Source: an uncultured archaeon A07HR60 (GTDB lineage: Archaea; Halobacteriota; Halobacteria; Halobacteriales; Haloferacaceae). Taken from it: a stretch of 52,731 nucleotides of DNA. The stretch covers positions 57,481 through 110,211 of the forward strand of contig KI543228.1 in the NCBI GenBank assembly GCA_000496235.1, in the 5' to 3' direction. The position numbers were made by a program, and so were the translations under genes. A model generated the notes under the pieces. That model saw only the letters and a program-made list of their open reading frames with translations. It ran no database searches and was not told the origin of the DNA. Each line of letters opens with the position of its first letter. The first letter of the stretch is position 1. Positions 25,091 through 33,469 of this stretch are shown in pieces.

Positions 25091-25381
25091 TCACGCCGGT
25101 TCGTCAATCATGAAGGCGGCTTGCTCAAGCGCTTCCGAATGACACGAAGGACACTTCGAGGGCTGCCCGAGCGGGTCATCAAACTGGTCGAATCCACACT
25201 GTTCACAGGTTGGAGGTGCCACGAGAAACTCCGCGTCATCTCCAGAGGAGCGCGCGATATGCCTGACGTGTGTGAACACTTCCGGGGTCGGGATACTGAA
25301 TCGCGCGGCCAATTCGTCTGCCGTGGCGGGCTCAGACTCGAGTGCGTCGGCAATCTTCTCCCGCGTCGTATCGGCGTCCAT
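25091..25381 (-). CDS. HTH domain fused to zinc ribbon, predicted transcriptional regulator
   Basis: A 96-residue protein with a winged-helix-like N-terminus (TTREKIADALESEPATADEL, then AARFSIPTPEVFTHVRHIAR) and a C-terminal zinc ribbon with CEQCGFDQF and CPSCHSEAL. This is the architecture of COG3357-type archaeal regulators. It is likely a cytoplasmic DNA-binding protein; its target genes are not evident from the neighbours. Confidence 0.9.
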   Translation of the reverse strand: MDADTTREKIADALESEPATADELAARFSIPTPEVFTHVRHIARSSGDDAEFLVAPPTCEQCGFDQFDDPLGQPSKCPSCHSEALEQAAFMIDEPA

Positions 25382-25804
25382 ACGTAACCTCGCCTCTCAA
25401 GCATATCTGCAGATACCGCATACTGAGTGTTTCGGTGACGTTCCCTGATGGCACCCTCTGAAGCATTTGCCCCGTCCAGTCGCAGTGTATCTCGGGTTCG
25501 AGCCTCGAGTTACTTGCCCTGTCTAGCCTGTAGCCTCAGTTTGTCGCGGCATATCCGGTCTGTTCTGACGGCAGACGACACTGACCAGTCCCCTATGGTC
25601 AGTGCCACCCGATGTTTCACCACCTCGTCAGGCCAGACCAGCCCAACCGAACTGGCAATCGGGTTGATGCACCAGTATCGACTCGTCTCAATGCGTGTCA
25701 CCGCGGCGGGAGTCCCGAGTATCTAGCTCACACGTGTGATAGCCCGCCGATCCTCGCCCCACGGATAGCACAAGAGACTTACTGGGGGAGAGAAACTTTG
25801 CCCC
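25382..25804. other. Intergenic region, 423 bp, no gene supported
   Basis: Overlapping frames exist on both strands at about 25448-25726, but neither has halophile-like composition, a promoter or a known family. They may be decayed coding sequence. The 3' end includes the promoter of the nucleotidyltransferase. Confidence 0.4.
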
Positions 25805-26782
25805 ATGAAGGCAGTCGTCTTGGCGGGAGGATACGCCACTCGTCTCTGGCCCATCACGAAAAACAGACCCAAGATGTTCCTGCCCGTCGGGTCGGGGACA
25901 GTTATCGACGAGATTTTTGACGACCTAGAGGACGACTCACGAATTGACGAGGTATACGTCAGCACGAACGAGCGGTTCGCAGACGAGTTCAGAGAGTATT
26001 TGGCCGATTCAGCGTTCGAAAAGCCACAGTTGTCCGTCGAGGAAACATACGGCGAAACTGAGAAGTTTGGCGTTGTGGGAGCGCTAGCACAGTTAGTCAC
26101 ACGCGAGGAGATCGACGACGATCTTCTGGTAGTGGCGGGAGACAATCTGATTAGCTTTCATCTTTCAGAATTTGTCGACTTCTTCGAGTCCACCGGAGCA
26201 ACCAGTTTGGCTGCCTACGATGTCGACTCTCGTGAGCGGGCCAAGTCGTACGGACTGGTCGAACTTGACGGGAACCGTGTCGTGGATTTTCAGGAAAAGC
26301 CAGACGAACCCCGGAGTACGCTCGTCTCGATTGCCTGCTATGCTTTTCCGGCCGACCAGTTGCCCCTGCTCGACCGCTATCTGGACGCCGACAATAATCC
26401 CGACGAGCCAGGCTGGCTGATCGAGTGGCTCCAAGAGCGCGAACGCGTCTGCGCGTTCACTTTCGACGAAGCCTGGTTCGACATTGGCTCGCCAGAAAGC
26501 TATCTGTCAGCCGTCGCCTGGGCACTCGACGGTGAGTGCATGATTCACGAGGACGCCGAAGTCCGCAATACGGTGCTAGGTGAGAACGTCCAGGTCATGG
26601 CAGGCGCCAGACTGACCGACTCAACGGTGGACAATTCCGTCGTATTCCCGAACGTCACCATCCATAATGGTGATATCAGACGGTCGATCATCGACCAGTC
26701 GACACGACTAGAAGATCTCGACTTTGCGGGAGCCCTGATCGGCGCTCATACCACGATTGCCAACGGCTCGGATGATCAGTAA
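25805..26782 (+). CDS. Sugar-1-phosphate nucleotidyltransferase
   Basis: A 325-residue enzyme that makes NDP-sugars from a sugar-1-phosphate and NTP. The N-terminal pyrophosphorylase motif is MKAVVLAGGYATRLWPITK, with later NRPKMFLPVG, LLVVAGDNLISF and VVDFQEKPDE. The C-terminal part (about residues 235-320) is a left-handed beta-helix-like region (VRNTVLGENVQVMAGARLTD, STVDNSVVFPNVTIHNG). It probably feeds glycan synthesis, possibly for the GT4 enzymes 14 kb away. Specificity (glucose, mannose, dTTP, UTP) is unresolved. Confidence 0.92.
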   Translation: MKAVVLAGGYATRLWPITKNRPKMFLPVGSGTVIDEIFDDLEDDSRIDEVYVSTNERFADEFREYLADSAFEKPQLSVEETYGETEKFGVVGALAQLVTREEIDDDLLVVAGDNLISFHLSEFVDFFESTGATSLAAYDVDSRERAKSYGLVELDGNRVVDFQEKPDEPRSTLVSIACYAFPADQLPLLDRYLDADNNPDEPGWLIEWLQERERVCAFTFDEAWFDIGSPESYLSAVAWALDGECMIHEDAEVRNTVLGENVQVMAGARLTDSTVDNSVVFPNVTIHNGDIRRSIIDQSTRLEDLDFAGALIGAHTTIANGSDDQ

Positions 26783-26959
26783 GCTTCTGCCGACCAGGGA
26801 TCGATCCGGTCTCTCAACCACCATGCCGAAAATGTCGGCAGCAAACACGCGGATAGCGCCTCGCCGCTCCAATCGCTGAGTTTGAGAGTGGCTCAGGCGG
26901 GCAGAGCCTGACGGAAACTGATTATCACACAATCGCGACCTGCGCGACTGGGGCTGTGG

Positions 26960-27172
26960 CTAGAACACGTACTCGTCTTCGTGGCCCATCATCCCGTCTT
27001 CTTCGAATCCAGGCTCATCTTCGTCCTGTGGACCGCTTGTTTTGAACGCTTTCAGGCCCGTGGAGAGCAGCTCCTCGATTGCCTCTTCGCGGTTGAGAAA
27101 CTCGTTTTGTTCGACCATCTGCGCGACCTGCATCTCCAAGTGTTCCGGGATCGTGATCTCGACTTGTGGCAT
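26960..27172 (-). CDS. Ribbon-helix-helix-like small protein
   Basis: A 70-residue protein. Its first 45 residues fit a ribbon-helix-helix DNA-binding fold: strand PQVEITIPEHLEMQV, helix AQMVEQNEFLNREEAIEELL and STGLKAF. A highly acidic tail of about 22 residues follows (DEDEPGFEEDGMMGHEDEYVF). Such proteins are often small regulators. TTTATATATA lies about 30 bases upstream, giving a leaderless transcript. A cluster of palindromes at 27250-27290 lies further upstream and could be its operator. Confidence 0.8.
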   Translation of the reverse strand: MPQVEITIPEHLEMQVAQMVEQNEFLNREEAIEELLSTGLKAFKTSGPQDEDEPGFEEDGMMGHEDEYVF

Positions 27173-27530
27173 TCGAGTATCATTCGATTAACCGAGGGTA
27201 TATATAAAGTTGCTGGGAATTTCGGTCTGTGTCCCATGAAATAAATCGGTGTATACAAAATCGATTTTCATTAGTGAAAACCTCACTTTAGTTAATCGGC
27301 AACGAGATTTGTGTTTACGCGATTTACCATCTGCAACCGGGTGAACTACAGAGACTGGGCCGGTTCTCAACTGGGTCTCCACGCACGACTACACGACTCG
27401 CGGCTGATATGGATTTCTCACAGGATAGACCCCACTCGGTCAGGTCAGTGTTCTTCCAACGCACCCTGTCATCGCCATATCGCTGGGGGGATAGTCAACC
27501 TAAAGAAGCCAGCGAGTGGAACTGTGAGCG
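27173..27530. other. AT-rich regulatory region between RHH gene and menF
   Basis: The first half (27173-27340) is clearly more AT-rich than its surroundings and holds the TATA box of the RHH gene and several palindromes. The second half shows no gene; it leads to menF. Confidence 0.6.
27250..27287. promoter_or_regulatory. Cluster of overlapping palindromes
   Basis: Four dyads overlap here: TGTATACA (27250-27257), AAAATCGATTTT (27257-27268), TTTTCA-ttag-TGAAAA (27265-27280) and AGTGA-aaacc-TCACT (27273-27287). GATTAAC and GTTAATC also face each other at about 27187 and 27291. They lie 50-85 bases upstream of the RHH TATA box. An operator function is inferred from symmetry and position. Confidence 0.55.
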
Positions 27531-28871
27531 ATGGAGTCACCCCGGTCGGATGATCGCTCTGCGCTGATCAGCCGTGCCGTCAAGATCGAATCCCCGGCGT
27601 TTCGGGCTGCCTATGAGGCGCTCTCAGGACGCCGGTTCGTGTGGGCAACCCCAGATGGGTCGATGATGCTGGGGGGCGGAGCGGCAGCGACGGTGACAGC
27701 CACGGGGTCTGGGCGGTTTTCCGAGGTCAAGACTGCTGCAGAGTCGCTGTTCGCGTCGAGTGATGTCCGCGTCGAGACCGAGACGGCGGTCCCACGATTG
27801 TTCGGCGGGTTCGCCTTCCACGCGGCTTCCGGCGAGAAGTCACAGTGGGACGGCTTCCCGGACGCAGAGTTTGTCCTTCCAGATGTCCAACTGACCTATT
27901 CGGACAACACAACGTGGTTGACGGTGAACGCCACGGGGTTGGATGCGACTGTCTCGGGCGTCGAAGACCGATTGCGGGCCGAGCGGGATCGTCTGGCCGG
28001 CCTGGTGGCGGAAGCCGCCCCCGACAGACCGGGTATCGGCTCGATTGACCGGACGACTGACCGAGCCGCGTGGCGGGAGACGGTTTCGGAAGCGACGTCC
28101 CGAATCTCTGCGGGCGAACTCGACAAAGTCGTGCTGGCGCAGTCGCTGGACGCCGATTTGAACCGGGAGACGGACGTAGCCACGACACTGGAACGGTTGC
28201 GGCGGCGGTACCCCGACTGTTACGTGTTCTGTGCCGACCCCATACGGACCGACGCGACCTTCGTTGGGGCGACGCCCGAACGACTTGTGTCTGCGCGCGG
28301 CCGGTCTGTCGAGACATCTGCACTGGCTGGGACGACCGGGCGAGGAGAAACTCCTGCAGAAGACGAGTGGCTGGCGGCCGAACTCCGGGAAGATGAGAAA
28401 AACCGTCACGAACACGAACTGGTAGTCAAAGCCATCCAGCGACAGGTAGCGCCGTTCGCAGCGTCAGTCTCGACCGGTGATCTCGATATTCGGCGGCTCG
28501 CAACAGTCCAGCACCTGCAAACCCCCATTTCCGTGGACCTATCGAGTGAGGAACACGTGCTCACGCTGGCAGAGGCGCTTCACCCAACGCCAGCTGTCGG
28601 GGGGCTTCCCCCCGAGGCTGCGCTGGCGACCATCCGTGAGACTGAGTCATTTGACCGTGGCTGGTACGCGGCGCCGATCGGCTGCATCGACGCGGCTGGC
28701 GGCGGAGACTTTGCGGTGGCGCTTCGGTCGGCACTCCTGACACCACAGAACGCAACTCTATTTGCGGGTGTCGGGATTGTGGCAGATTCTGACCCTGCCA
28801 GAGAGTGGAACGAGATCGAACTCAAATACCGGCCAATCTTGGACGCACTCGATTCGGCCTCGCCGAACTGA
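27531..28871 (+). CDS. menF: Isochorismate synthase (menaquinone pathway)
   Basis: A 446-residue chorismate-utilising enzyme that turns chorismate to isochorismate, first step of menaquinone synthesis. C-terminal catalytic segments: SRISAGELDKVVLAQSLDA, FVGATPERLVS, ETSALAGTTGRG, ELREDEKNRHEHELVVKAIQ, VQHLQTPISV and HPTPAVGG, with Glu/His metal and acid residues in place. The N-terminal half (about 1-180) is variable, as in the family. Other men genes are not next to it. Start ATG 27531 is the first in-frame ATG after a stop-rich leader. Chorismate synthase lies 16 kb downstream. Confidence 0.93.
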   Translation: MESPRSDDRSALISRAVKIESPAFRAAYEALSGRRFVWATPDGSMMLGGGAAATVTATGSGRFSEVKTAAESLFASSDVRVETETAVPRLFGGFAFHAASGEKSQWDGFPDAEFVLPDVQLTYSDNTTWLTVNATGLDATVSGVEDRLRAERDRLAGLVAEAAPDRPGIGSIDRTTDRAAWRETVSEATSRISAGELDKVVLAQSLDADLNRETDVATTLERLRRRYPDCYVFCADPIRTDATFVGATPERLVSARGRSVETSALAGTTGRGETPAEDEWLAAELREDEKNRHEHELVVKAIQRQVAPFAASVSTGDLDIRRLATVQHLQTPISVDLSSEEHVLTLAEALHPTPAVGGLPPEAALATIRETESFDRGWYAAPIGCIDAAGGGDFAVALRSALLTPQNATLFAGVGIVADSDPAREWNEIELKYRPILDALDSASPN

Positions 28872-29000
28872 TCAGGCCCGACTGTGGCACGGGTCTTTTC
28901 GACGGGATCGACCCCATTACACGGGCTAGTGGCCACGTCTGCCGAAATACGCGAATGTTCTTAATACTCTTGATGGATCTTACCGCGGTCGAGAGACAGT

Positions 29001-29098
29001 GAACTACCCCATCATACTCGCTCACGGCTTGCGCCGGTCGCTCGTTGAGGACGGGGGATTACCGCCTATGAACTGCTAAATTGGAGTTACTCTCCAAG
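29001..29098 (+). repeat. Dispersed repeat, copy A
   Basis: Aligned with copy B on the opposite strand it shares TGAACTACC, then CTACTCGCT-like, GAGGACGGGGG, and GCCTAT..CTAAA blocks in the same order and spacing. Paired C and G runs suggest a folded RNA or DNA end. The pattern is consistent with a non-coding IS200/IS605-type (MITE-like) relic; no transposase is present. Confidence 0.6.
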
Positions 29099-29280
29099 CA
29101 GCTGTACGTCTTGGTCTCGGGGACAGTCACGCTTGTGACTTCCCCAGTCGAGATACTGTCTTGCCAGGTGCAGTTCGGCGATTTGATACGGTACACTGGC
29201 AGTTGAGCAGCCCAGTGTGAGTCTCCCGTAGCCTGCGGCTCCGCGATGAGCGCTTCGTATATCGAGTCCGAAACCGACAT
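29059..29280 (-). CDS. Doubtful small ORF, divergent from the methyltransferase
   Basis: A 73-residue frame (MSVSDSIYEALIAEPQATGD...) begins 24 bases from the divergent methyltransferase gene. Its start region looks protein-like, but the last 15 residues are encoded by dispersed repeat copy A. It may be a gene truncated by repeat insertion or not coding at all. No family recognised. Confidence 0.25.
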   Translation of the reverse strand: MSVSDSIYEALIAEPQATGDSHWAAQLPVYRIKSPNCTWQDSISTGEVTSVTVPETKTYSCLESNSNLAVHRR

Positions 29281-29304
29281 AGCCTCCGAATCGAACAATT
29301 CGGT

Positions 29305-30213
29305 ATGGACCCCCTCCAGCGGTACGAACCGCTCGTCGAGGACTTCTCGGCGTTTCTGGCCGCCTGTGAGCGGCCGTTACCGTCAGTCGTTCGGGTCAAC
29401 CCACTTCGTGTCTCACCAGCTCGGGTCCGCCGTGCGCTCGAAGCTGAGGGTGTTCCTCACGAACCTATCGACTGGCACGAGGGATTATTCGCGTTACCGA
29501 CCGGGAGTCCCGGGGGAAATTGGCCCTACTATCACGGCTGGATTCACGGGCAAGAAGAGGTGTCACTCCTTCCCGGGCTGGCACTCGATCCTGATCCCGG
29601 TGACATTGTGTGGGATGCCTGTGCGGCCCCTGGGTCGAAGACGTCACAGATAGCCGCCGCGATGGACGACCGAGGGACTATCGTGGCCAACGACAACAAT
29701 CTCGGACGGCTGTCTGCGCTCCGCCACAACACTGAGCGTCTCGGCATTACCAACGTGATGGTCACGAACGCCGACGGTCGTAATTACTCGCTCCGGAAAC
29801 TCCCGTTCGACGTGTTCGATGGAGCTCTCGTCGACGCGCCATGCTCGTGTGAGGGGACCTGCAGAAAGAATCCGGATGTCCGCGACCAGTGGACAATCGA
29901 CCACGTCCGACAGGTGGTCGGCATTCAGAAGGGTATTCTCACCCGGGCCGTACAGGCCACCCGCGTTGGCGGGACTGTAGTGTACGCCACTTGCACGTTC
30001 GCCCCCGAGGAGAACGAGGCTGTCGTAGACCACGCACTCGAGACGGAAGCGTGTCGAGTCGTCCCACTCGACTTGCCGATCGAAACCACCGCCGGCATAA
30101 CCGAGTGGCAGGGAGACAGCTTCGACCCGCAAGTGACAGACACTGAACGAGTGTACCCACATTTCAACGATACTGGCGGATTTTACTGCGCGAAGCTGGA
30201 GGTGACGGGATGA
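29305..30213 (+). CDS. RsmB/NOP2-type RNA m5C methyltransferase
   Basis: A 302-residue SAM-dependent RNA cytosine-5 methyltransferase. Motifs: RVNPLRVSP near the N-terminus, the SAM-binding DACAAPGSKTSQIAAAM, motif IV DAPCSCEGTCRKNPD (with the PC catalytic cysteine), and YATCTFAPEENEAVVDH (second active cysteine, TCT instead of TCS). It ends right after the catalytic domain, without the C-terminal PUA-like domain of RsmF; that domain is encoded by the gene at 30335. The target is probably rRNA or tRNA cytosine. Confidence 0.93.
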   Translation: MDPLQRYEPLVEDFSAFLAACERPLPSVVRVNPLRVSPARVRRALEAEGVPHEPIDWHEGLFALPTGSPGGNWPYYHGWIHGQEEVSLLPGLALDPDPGDIVWDACAAPGSKTSQIAAAMDDRGTIVANDNNLGRLSALRHNTERLGITNVMVTNADGRNYSLRKLPFDVFDGALVDAPCSCEGTCRKNPDVRDQWTIDHVRQVVGIQKGILTRAVQATRVGGTVVYATCTFAPEENEAVVDHALETEACRVVPLDLPIETTAGITEWQGDSFDPQVTDTERVYPHFNDTGGFYCAKLEVTG

Positions 30214-30338
30214 AAGCGTCCACATTGCCCGAGTCTGAGCGTTCTACGAGCCGATCGCTGATTCAGACACGAAGCGCTGATGTCTGGAATCCAGTCTCGA
30301 CTGGTAAGCGGTCAACTGACACAGGAGGGTGCCGATGA
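30210..30338 (+). CDS. Possible 42-aa bridging ORF
   Basis: A frame starting with an ATG that overlaps the methyltransferase stop and ending in a TGA that overlaps the next gene's ATG (ATGA at both ends). It encodes MKASTLPESERSTSRSLIQT and 22 more residues. GC at third positions is about one half, lower than real genes here, and the composition is basic, so coding is doubtful. It may just let ribosomes cross the 120-base gap. Confidence 0.3.
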   Translation: MKASTLPESERSTSRSLIQTRSADVWNPVSTGKRSTDTGGCR

Positions 30339-30892
30339 GCGACGACTCACCGGACCACCTGACCGCGACAGATGGCGAGCCTCCGTCGAACGATGGCAAC
30401 CGTCTGGATCAGCTCCCGAGGTCAGCTGCCGAGCGAGTCGTGCCCGGCCGGATCACGCGCGCAGAGCTGATCGAGTGGTGGGAAACCAGGTTCGGTGTCC
30501 CTGCAGAGACGTTCGAGCGATTCAGCTTTTGGGAAAAGGGCGCAGGTAAAATCTGGGTGTACGCCGGCGAGGCGAGTGACCCGAGCGATATCGAGGCACT
30601 TGGAATGTTGCTGATGCGCACCCGACAGGACCACTGGAAACCCACCTCACGGGCAGCACAGCGGTTCGGCGGTCTCGCGACGAAAAATGTCATATCGATA
30701 GACGGTGAGGTGGCGGCTCGATTCGTCGATGGCACTGACCAGGAACTCGCCTGGGACGGCGACTGGGGATACCTTCTCGTGACCCACGACCTCGCGGGAG
30801 AGGTCGTCCCAATCGGTGTAGGGCTGTATCTGTACGGCGAGCTCCGATCGGTGATCCCGAAAGGGAGCCGCCGGGACTTGAGCCCGGATTGA
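30335..30892 (+). CDS. PUA-like partner of the RsmF-type methyltransferase
   Basis: A 185-residue protein. After a hydrophilic N-terminus, the segment ITRAELIEWWETRFGVPAET and FERFSFWEKGAGKIWVYAGE resembles the linker region of RsmF proteins. The C-terminus (VVPIGVGLYLYGELRSVIPK followed by GSRRDL) matches the RNA-binding PUA-like end of RsmF, where a G-x-G ... KGLRR-like motif is usual. It thus looks like the RNA-binding half of a split enzyme. GGAGG six bases before ATG 30335 decides the start over the GTG at 30329. Function inferred. Confidence 0.75.
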   Translation: MSDDSPDHLTATDGEPPSNDGNRLDQLPRSAAERVVPGRITRAELIEWWETRFGVPAETFERFSFWEKGAGKIWVYAGEASDPSDIEALGMLLMRTRQDHWKPTSRAAQRFGGLATKNVISIDGEVAARFVDGTDQELAWDGDWGYLLVTHDLAGEVVPIGVGLYLYGELRSVIPKGSRRDLSPD

Positions 30893-31112
30893 TACAGCCA
30901 GACAGAGTTCTTCATGTCTCCCGTCTGCTCGTCCTGTGAGTCTGCATACAGCCGACCCCCGCAGTTCAGAGTAACCCCGATGGCACTCATACGACAAGAT
31001 AGTCTGTGTGTCTTCGGGACAGCTGGATTCGGCCACCTCTCAGTGATCAATCAACTGATAGCAGGAATCGCGCGGCGACGAATCTACGCTTTGAGAAGTC
31101 ACCTCCCGAATG

Positions 31113-31379
31113 TCAGGCCTGGCCGCCACTCGCGGCCGGGATGACGCGGATCTGCGCGCTAGCGTCGATATCAGCGTCAATATCTGCTACTTCTTCGCCG
31201 TCGACAAACACGTTGATGAATTCCTTGATCTGTCCGTCTTCGACAACACTGTTCTTCAGTCCCGGACCGTGATTTGCGGCGTGATTGTCGAACACTGCTG
31301 CGAGCGTGTCCCCCTCGACATCCACCGATGAGGACGCTGATCCCCCCGCCAATACAGCCGGTACTTTGATCTGAGGCAT
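31113..31379 (-). CDS. Ubiquitin-like small modifier (SAMP/MoaD/ThiS family) with C-terminal GG-QA
   Basis: An 88-residue beta-grasp protein. The fold is visible: PQIKVPAVLAGGSASSSVDV, DGDTLAAVFDNHAANHGPGL, IKEFINVFVDGEEVADID, and the end AQIRVIPAASGGQA. SAMPs, MoaD and ThiS finish exactly at Gly-Gly, which is adenylated by E1. Here Gln-Ala follows, so the mature tail must be exposed by proteolysis. CysO-like and QbsE-like bacterial proteins are the closest analogues by logic. ATG 31379 gives the family start. UbaA is 300 bases away and a JAMM protease gene 1.4 kb away. Confidence 0.85.
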   Translation of the reverse strand: MPQIKVPAVLAGGSASSSVDVEGDTLAAVFDNHAANHGPGLKNSVVEDGQIKEFINVFVDGEEVADIDADIDASAQIRVIPAASGGQA

Positions 31380-31475
31380 GTATCTGAGTAGGGCTGTCGG
31401 CTTGAAAAGGACCCCGTCATCGGCAAGCAGTCCCGGCGGATTCACTGGATAGATTACAGAACGTCACGGAGAATG

Positions 31476-31506
31476 CCCCGCGATTCAACGCGGAGAGGAT
31501 GTCAAC
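31476..31506 (+). repeat. IS200/IS605-end-like hairpin relic, copy 2
   Basis: Stem CCGCG with loop ATTCAA and CGCGG, preceded by GAATGCC and followed by AGAGGATGTCAAC. This is the best preserved copy of the family and lies between the modifier gene and ubaA. Confidence 0.6.
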
Positions 31507-31690
31507 CCAACCCCCGTCGTTGGCGCGGCTCCCTCGCGGCTGGAACTCCGGGTTTCGATAGTGCACGTCACATCCGTCGCGGCGGAACTACTTGAGGAGT
31601 TGTCCACAGTCAGTCAGCGGTCGTCCGTGGCATTGGCATGGTGGGTTCCTGCCGTCGCGTTTAAGAGTTTCACACGTGTACGTTTACTCA

Positions 31691-32548
31691 ATGAGCGCAC
31701 CAGATCTCGATCCGACCCAACTCGACCGATACTCGCGACACATAATCATGGACGACGTCGGGCCGTCAGGTCAGGCTGCCCTTCTCGATGCGAAGGTACT
31801 GGTACTGGGTGCTGGCGGACTCGGCTCTCCGATCATCCAGTATCTCGCGGCTGCAGGGGTCGGGACTCTCGGAATCGCCGACGACGACGAGGTCGAACTG
31901 TCGAATCTTCAGCGACAAATCATTCACGGCGACGACGATGTCGGTCGAAAGAAAGTCGACAGCGCGGCAGACTTCGTCGGGCAAATGAACCCCGATGTCG
32001 ACGTTGTCAAACACGAGATCCGCGTTTCCAAGCAGAATATCGAGGAGCTGATCGCTGACTACGACTTTGTCGTCGACGGAACAGACAATTTCGCAACGCG
32101 ATATCTCGTCAATGACGCCTGCACACTCGCAGGAGTTCCATTCTCTCACGGCTCTATCTTCAAATTCGAGGGGCAAATCACCACGTTCCCGAGTGGCGAG
32201 GACTCCCCGTGTTATCGCTGTCTGTTCCCCGAAGCCCCGCCCGCAGGGATGGTGCCCAACTGTGCAACCGCTGGTGTTCTTGGTGTGCTCCCAGGGACCG
32301 TGGGGTGCATCCAGGCGACCGAAACGGTGAAATCGCTCATCGATAGTGGAGAGTTGCTCGACGGAGAGATGGTGTTTTACGACGCTCTGAACATGGACTT
32401 CGACACTGTCACAATCGAGAAGAAAGCCGACTGCCCGGTCTGTGGTGAAAATCCCGATATTGAGTCGGTTCAGGAAGTCGAGTATACTGCGTCGTGTTCG
32501 ATCGACAGCAGTTCGAGCGAGCCCGAAATGGAAGTCGGAGACGACTGA
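31691..32548 (+). CDS. ubaA: E1-like adenylyltransferase UbaA (SAMP-activating, ThiF/MoeB family)
   Basis: A 285-residue E1 homologue that adenylates the C-terminal Gly of ubiquitin-like proteins for protein modification, tRNA thiolation and molybdopterin synthesis. It has DRYSRHIIMDDVGPSGQAAL, nucleotide motif VLGAGGLGSPIIQYLA, the Arg finger segment NLQRQIIHG, DGTDNFATRYLVND, catalytic Cys in VPNCATAGVLGVLPG, and zinc cysteines CYRC and CPVC. The start at 31691 is supported by GTTTAAGAG about 30 bases upstream (leaderless). Confidence 0.95.
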   Translation: MSAPDLDPTQLDRYSRHIIMDDVGPSGQAALLDAKVLVLGAGGLGSPIIQYLAAAGVGTLGIADDDEVELSNLQRQIIHGDDDVGRKKVDSAADFVGQMNPDVDVVKHEIRVSKQNIEELIADYDFVVDGTDNFATRYLVNDACTLAGVPFSHGSIFKFEGQITTFPSGEDSPCYRCLFPEAPPAGMVPNCATAGVLGVLPGTVGCIQATETVKSLIDSGELLDGEMVFYDALNMDFDTVTIEKKADCPVCGENPDIESVQEVEYTASCSIDSSSSEPEMEVGDD

Positions 32549-32806
32549 AGACTCGACTCAAAATCAGTCGGACGGCGACACCGTACTGGCCCATCTCACG
32601 GACCGCACGATGGGCGACATGAGACCGTCTGGCCGTCACGGAATTGCTTTCTCGTCGTGATCACAGACGCAGAGTATCAACCGGCATCTTTCCACGCAAA
32701 GTAGGCTGGGTGGCTCGGGGGGTGACACCGAGCCGGTCCAGTTCCGGAATTGGCCGGCCAGGCCAGGCGTTCTGACTCGGACAGACTCTCAGCGGTCACA
32801 CGGCCA

Positions 32807-33220
32807 TCACACTACACGGACAGACTCCTGGTCAAAGGATGCCTCGTCGCCTTGCCAGCGCCATGCGCCCACGAACGGGTACCCGTCGAGTGCAACAATC
32901 ACGTACGAGCGATCCGGCCACGTAGCCCGTGCAGCGTCAGTATCACTCGGTTGACTGCCACCAGCGGGATGTGAGTGGTAGAATCCGATTACCTCCTCAC
33001 CGTCTCCCTCGAGTTCCTCGACGATCCGAAACTGCTCTTCAGGGTCGATATAATACCGTACCTGTGGAACGTCTGCTGCGTTGTCTGCCTGGTACACCGA
33101 CTCCACGACTGACCGCTGGTCGCCGTGTGTGCCACCTAAGACGCCACAGATCTCCTCTTCGTCTCCCTGATACGCGTGATAGATCACGTCGTCGTAGAGA
33201 TTTCTCGGGAACTCAATCAT
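32807..33220 (-). CDS. JAMM/MPN+ metalloprotease (desampylase-like)
   Basis: A 137-residue JAMM-domain protease. The zinc motif is complete: Glu in DEEEICGVLGG near residue 22 and FYHSHPAGGSQPSDTD, matching H-x-H-P-x5-P-S-x2-D. Archaeal JAMM proteins remove SAMPs from targets, and bacterial Mec+/QbsD relatives trim ubiquitin-like precursors. It lies on the opposite strand from ubaA with 258 bases between the 3' ends (32549-32806, nothing seen). The start ATG 33220 (MIEFPRNLYDD) is preferred. Confidence 0.93.
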   Translation of the reverse strand: MIEFPRNLYDDVIYHAYQGDEEEICGVLGGTHGDQRSVVESVYQADNAADVPQVRYYIDPEEQFRIVEELEGDGEEVIGFYHSHPAGGSQPSDTDAARATWPDRSYVIVALDGYPFVGAWRWQGDEASFDQESVRVV

Positions 33221-33469
33221 GTATCTCAGTCGGGTCCCGAGGGGCAAAAAGCCGATTATACTCAGGCCCAGACCACGGCCACACCCGCTAACAGACGTGA
33301 ACCCCCTCCAGTTTGATCGCTATTGATCTGGTCTCATCTGGTGTGGCTTGATCTGGCCACCCCGTCTCGAACTCCCTCGGCCCTGAAGACGGGCGCTGCT
33401 TCCGGGAGACGGAAATTCGTGAGGATCGACCCGACCGGATTTGCGCTGTCGAGTCAGGACGGTGCCAAC

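Larger units (their letters stand above)
28872..29304. other. Intergenic region holding dispersed repeat copy A
   Basis: After menF comes a stretch without a confident gene. From 29001 to 29098 it carries a sequence clearly related to the reverse complement of 38133-38213 (listed separately), ending in a stem TTGGAG-ttact-CTCCAA at 29081-29097. A weak minus-strand frame overlaps the end. Confidence 0.6.

Noticed and set aside
25490-25512. Second T-loop-like GGGTTCGAGCC in a gap
   Set aside because: No surrounding cloverleaf; the symmetry is a simple dyad.
25448-25726. Open frames on both strands
   Set aside because: No family, no promoter, no halophile-like composition; overlapping frames are common in GC-rich DNA.
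20465-26795. A shared 15-base string CAGTAAGCTTCTGCC in two gaps
   Set aside because: A match of this length is expected by chance in a window of this size.
33361-33393. CCCGTCT/AGACGGG repeat as a third copy of the dispersed repeat
   Set aside because: Only a few bases match copies A and B; it is better explained as a terminator-like stem after the acyl-CoA dehydrogenase.
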